A stretch of DNA of 8,548 nucleotides. Source: Anaerolineae bacterium (GTDB lineage: Bacteria; Chloroflexota; Anaerolineae; 4572-78; NAK82). Position 1 is the stretch's first letter. Each line of letters starts with the position of its first letter. The translations under genes and the position numbers were made by a program. The stretch lies in NCBI GenBank assembly GCA_025062175.1, contig JANXAX010000088.1:1-8548 (forward strand), written 5' to 3'. Under the pieces are notes generated by a model. It ran no database searches. It was not told where the DNA came from and saw only the letters and a program-made list of their open reading frames with translations. Of the stretch, positions 5,911-8,548 are shown one piece after another.

Positions 5911-8013
5911 ATGGCAACGACAATAACGGATCAGGTTCAGGTGCAGGTAGAACGTGTCTCCGCTTTGATCGAAGAACAGGGCCTGACGAAAGAGGATTTG
6001 ATGACCGCCCTGCGCCAGATCATGGAGATTCGCGCATTTGAGAACAACATCGCTAATTTGTTGAGCAAGGCAGTGCTGAAAGGGGCGTCCCATCTCTACG
6101 CTGGGCAGGAGGCAGTAGCCGTCGGAGCGATCAGCGCTTTGCGTGATGATGATCTGATCACCAGCACGCATCGCGGCCACGGACACGCCCACGCTCACGG
6201 CGACAAGGTTGCCAAGACTCCAGAAGCAAAGCAGGAGCACTTCAACAAGATGATGGCCGAGGTGCTCGGCAAGGCGACCGGCTACTGCAAGGGCAAAGGC
6301 GGCTCAATGCACATCGCCGATGTGGAACACGGCAACCTGGGCGCAACCGGCATTGTGGGCGGCAACATCCCTGTAGCGGTCGGCGCAGCGCTGGCGCAAA
6401 AATTGATGAAGACCGACCGCGTGGTGCTGTGCTTCTTCGGCGACGGCGCTGCCAACACAGGCAACTTTCACGAAGCGCTCAATATGGCCAGCCTGTGGGA
6501 CCTACCGGTAGTTTTCATCTGCGAGAACAACCTGTATGCGATGTCCGTGCCGTGGCGCAAGGCAAGCAAGCTCTCCAGCATCGCTCATCGCGCGTGTGCG
6601 TATGGCATTCCCGGCGAGACAGTGGACGGCATGGACATGCTAGCGGTGCGCAGCGTGGTCTCCAAGGCAGTTGAGCGGGCACGTCGCGGCGAAGGTCCCA
6701 CATTGATCGAAGCGATCACCTATCGCTACTACGGCCACTCGCACTCTGACCCACGCGCCTATCGCACACGTGAGGAAGAGGCAGAGTGGCGCAAACGCGA
6801 TCCCATCATCTTGCTGAAGAACGCTATGCAGAGCATCAACTGGCTAACCGAGGAGGAGTTCGAGGCCCTGGAGGAGGCAGTGCAGCGCAAGCTGGAAAGG
6901 GCGATGGAGTTCGCCACCAACTCACCCGACCCCTCGCCGGATGAGCTGTGCACGGATGTCTACGCTCCTTCACCCTGGACACAGGCGGATATTGAGGCGG
7001 AGCGTGCACTGCGCGAGCGCGTGCGCAATGATCCCAACATGCGCCAGATTTCCTACGCCCAGGCGCTTCAGGAAGCGATGCGCGAGGAGATGCTCCGTGA
7101 CGAGCGTGTCTTTATTATGGGTGAGGATGTCGGTCTCTACGGAGGTGCCTATGGCGCCACGCGCGGTCTCTACCAGGAGTTCGGCGAATGGCGTGTGATC
7201 GACACCCCCATCTCCGAGGCAACCATCGGTGGCGCCGCCGTGGGCGCCGCGATGGCGGGTATGCGCCCCATTGCCGAGATAATGTACGTGGACTTCACCC
7301 CGCTGGCGATGGACCAGATCGCCAACCAAGGCGCCAAAAACCGCTACATGTTTGGCGGCAAGACCATCGTGCCGATGGTCATTCGTACTGAAGGGGGTGC
7401 CGGTCGTGCCATTGCCGCACACCACTCGCAAAGCCTGGAGGCGCTCTGGACGCACTTCCCGGGCATCTATGTGGTCATGCCGGCCACCCCTTACGATGCT
7501 AAAGGGCTGCTCAAGGCGGCCATCCGCGACGACAACCCGGTGATGTTCATCGAGCATAAGATGCTCTATCGTGAGAAGGGACCTGTTCCAGAGGAAGAAT
7601 ACATCATCCCGCTGGGTGTGGCTGACATTAAACGCCCCGGTAAAGACGTCACGCTGGTGACTTATTCTCGCATGGTGCTGCGCGCCCTGGAAGCAGCCGA
7701 AATCCTGGCCCAGGAGGGCATCGACGTGGAGGTCATCGACCTGCGTACCCTCAAGCCCCTCGACTTGGAGACGATCATCACTTCGGTCAAAAAAACCGGC
7801 CGTCTGGTCGGGGTGACAGAAGCTTATGAGAACACCAGCTTCATCAACGAGATCATGGCGCAGGTGAACGATCACGCCTTTGACTGGCTGGATGCACCAA
7901 TGGTGCGCGTCGCCGCGGCGAACGTGCCGGTGCCACGCGCCGAGGTGCTGGAAGATCTGGCCATCCCGAACGTGAACCGCATCGTCGAAGCGTGTAGAAA
8001 GGTGGTGCGCTGA
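5911..8013 (+). CDS. 2-oxoacid/acetoin dehydrogenase E1, fused alpha and beta subunits
   Basis: The thiamine-diphosphate E1 component, which decarboxylates pyruvate or another 2-oxoacid (or cleaves acetoin) and transfers the acyl group to E2 lipoate. Alpha and beta chains, normally two genes, are one 700-residue protein. The alpha part (about 25-350) has HRGHGH (87-92), GYCKGKGGSMHIAD (124-137), the cofactor motif GDGAANTGNF (177-186) to ENN (205-207), and YRYYGHSHSDPRAYRTREE (271-289), the conserved loop. A charged linker (about 352-377) leads to the beta part (about 378-700) with GEDVG (404-408), whose Glu405 should activate the cofactor, the AAHHSQSLEA loop (502-511), and the C-terminal transketolase domain from about 565. 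GKGGSMHIAD resembles acetoin-type E1 alpha, but substrate is not settled. An extra stretch of about 11 residues rich in His follows HRGHGH. GGGAGAGAGG (5897-5906) precedes the ATG; the TGA overlaps the E2 ATG. Confidence 0.95.
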   Translation: MATTITDQVQVQVERVSALIEEQGLTKEDLMTALRQIMEIRAFENNIANLLSKAVLKGASHLYAGQEAVAVGAISALRDDDLITSTHRGHGHAHAHGDKVAKTPEAKQEHFNKMMAEVLGKATGYCKGKGGSMHIADVEHGNLGATGIVGGNIPVAVGAALAQKLMKTDRVVLCFFGDGAANTGNFHEALNMASLWDLPVVFICENNLYAMSVPWRKASKLSSIAHRACAYGIPGETVDGMDMLAVRSVVSKAVERARRGEGPTLIEAITYRYYGHSHSDPRAYRTREEEAEWRKRDPIILLKNAMQSINWLTEEEFEALEEAVQRKLERAMEFATNSPDPSPDELCTDVYAPSPWTQADIEAERALRERVRNDPNMRQISYAQALQEAMREEMLRDERVFIMGEDVGLYGGAYGATRGLYQEFGEWRVIDTPISEATIGGAAVGAAMAGMRPIAEIMYVDFTPLAMDQIANQGAKNRYMFGGKTIVPMVIRTEGGAGRAIAAHHSQSLEALWTHFPGIYVVMPATPYDAKGLLKAAIRDDNPVMFIEHKMLYREKGPVPEEEYIIPLGVADIKRPGKDVTLVTYSRMVLRALEAAEILAQEGIDVEVIDLRTLKPLDLETIITSVKKTGRLVGVTEAYENTSFINEIMAQVNDHAFDWLDAPMVRVAAANVPVPRAEVLEDLAIPNVNRIVEACRKVVR

Positions 8014-8548
8014 TGGCCGAGGAGTTCTTCATCCCCAAGCTGGGTCAGACAGTCGAAGAGGTTACCATCCTGGGCTGGAAGGTCGAGGATGGCCAGCGCG
8101 TCGAACAGGGTGATCCAGTGCTGGAGGTAGAGACCGACAAGGCAGTCTTCCCAGTGGAGGCGTATGCCTCGGGCTACATCCACCTGGGCCCCTACAAGGC
8201 GGGCGATGTGGTGCCGGTGCTTACCGTGGTGGCAGTCATCGGTAAGAAGGACGACAAGTTCGAGGTGAAAGGGGCGCCCGCTGCACAGCCTGAGGCAGAA
8301 GCGGCGGCTGCACCTGCCGAGGCCACCCCAACAACGGTGACGGTTTCTGAAGCACCAGCGACGGGCAAGGTGTTCGCCTCGCCGCGCGCGCGGCGCCTGG
8401 CAGCTCAGGAAGGGGTGGACCTGCGTTTGGTCACGCCCACCGGAGGCGGTGGGGTGAGAGTTGCCGAGCGCGACGTGCTCGCCTATCTGAGCACGATGCC
8501 CAAGGCGACTCCCGTGGCGCAGAAGATGGCCGCCGAAGCGGGCATCGA
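8013..8548 (+). CDS. Dihydrolipoamide acyltransferase (E2), 3' end outside window
   Basis: The core E2 of the dehydrogenase complex, which carries the acyl group from E1 to coenzyme A. The 178 visible residues contain a lipoyl domain (about 1-78) with the lipoylated Lys43 in ETDKA, an Ala/Pro/Glu-rich flexible linker (about 86-118), and an E3-binding domain (about 121-158: FASPRARRLAAQEGVDL..VTPTGGGGVRVAERDVLAYL). After a short spacer, TPVAQKMAAEAGI (166-178) looks like the opening helix of a second E3-binding domain just as the window ends. The catalytic acyltransferase domain must lie beyond it. The start ATG overlaps the E1 stop (TGATG) and has AGGTGG seven bases upstream, so translation is coupled and the chains are probably made in step. 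An E3 dihydrolipoamide dehydrogenase gene may follow, but is not visible. Confidence 0.95.
   Translation, partial: MAEEFFIPKLGQTVEEVTILGWKVEDGQRVEQGDPVLEVETDKAVFPVEAYASGYIHLGPYKAGDVVPVLTVVAVIGKKDDKFEVKGAPAAQPEAEAAAAPAEATPTTVTVSEAPATGKVFASPRARRLAAQEGVDLRLVTPTGGGGVRVAERDVLAYLSTMPKATPVAQKMAAEAGI

Noticed and set aside
6970..7875. Minus-strand open frame of 301 codons opposite the E1 beta region
   Set aside because: High-GC codon structure of the E1 gene produces it; the translation has no family features.
1..8548. CRISPR array, prophage, toxin-antitoxin or other defence genes
   Set aside because: No regular spaced repeats and no characteristic proteins were found on either strand; apart from the IS remnant the genes are metabolic, redox or envelope-related.

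Overview
The window looks like a bacterial chromosome segment of moderately high GC, most plausibly from Chloroflexota (Anaerolineae or a relative). That placement is an inference from the style of the fused E1 dehydrogenase, the Thermus-like 7Fe/8Fe ferredoxin, the GT4 glycosyltransferase and the PIG-L deacetylase. No marker gene here proves it.

Layout. Positions 1-1041 (+) hold the 3' part of an aldose 1-epimerase gene, closed by a strong hairpin terminator (1070-1101) that can serve both strands. A minus-strand group follows, read from high to low coordinates: a dicluster ferredoxin (4009-3710) with a strong promoter and Shine-Dalgarno sequence; a terminator-like hairpin (about 3656-3611); a PIG-L deacetylase (start best placed at 3578); a GT4 glycosyltransferase (2846-1656) 33 bp downstream; and a small VanZ-like membrane protein (1553-1146). 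Back to back with the ferredoxin promoter is the promoter of a tRNA-Thr(CGT) gene at 4165-4237 (+). Just after the tRNA lies a degraded insertion sequence: an IS1-type transposase remnant on the minus strand (4773-4302), frameshifted at an A6 run and cut short, with a probable IS end at 4808-4828 and a possible second, diverged IS end beside the tRNA.

Positions 5005-8548 (+) form a metabolic operon. A near-consensus promoter overlapped by an 18-bp palindrome precedes a DeoR/GlpR-type repressor (5069-5857). Next comes a single 700-residue protein that fuses the alpha and beta subunits of a thiamine-diphosphate 2-oxoacid/acetoin dehydrogenase E1 (5911-8013). It overlaps by one base the start of the E2 acyltransferase (8013 to the window end), which has a lipoyl domain, one E3-binding domain and the beginning of what looks like a second. 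E1 and E2 would act together: E1 decarboxylates the substrate and loads the acyl group onto the E2 lipoyl lysine. The adjacent DeoR regulator suggests control by a phosphorylated sugar or another carbon metabolite.

I see no clearly new biological system. The most unusual points are the E1 alpha-beta fusion with a histidine-rich insertion beside the cofactor loop, the probable tandem E3-binding domains in E2, and the IS remnant with its frameshift and possible second end beside the tRNA gene.
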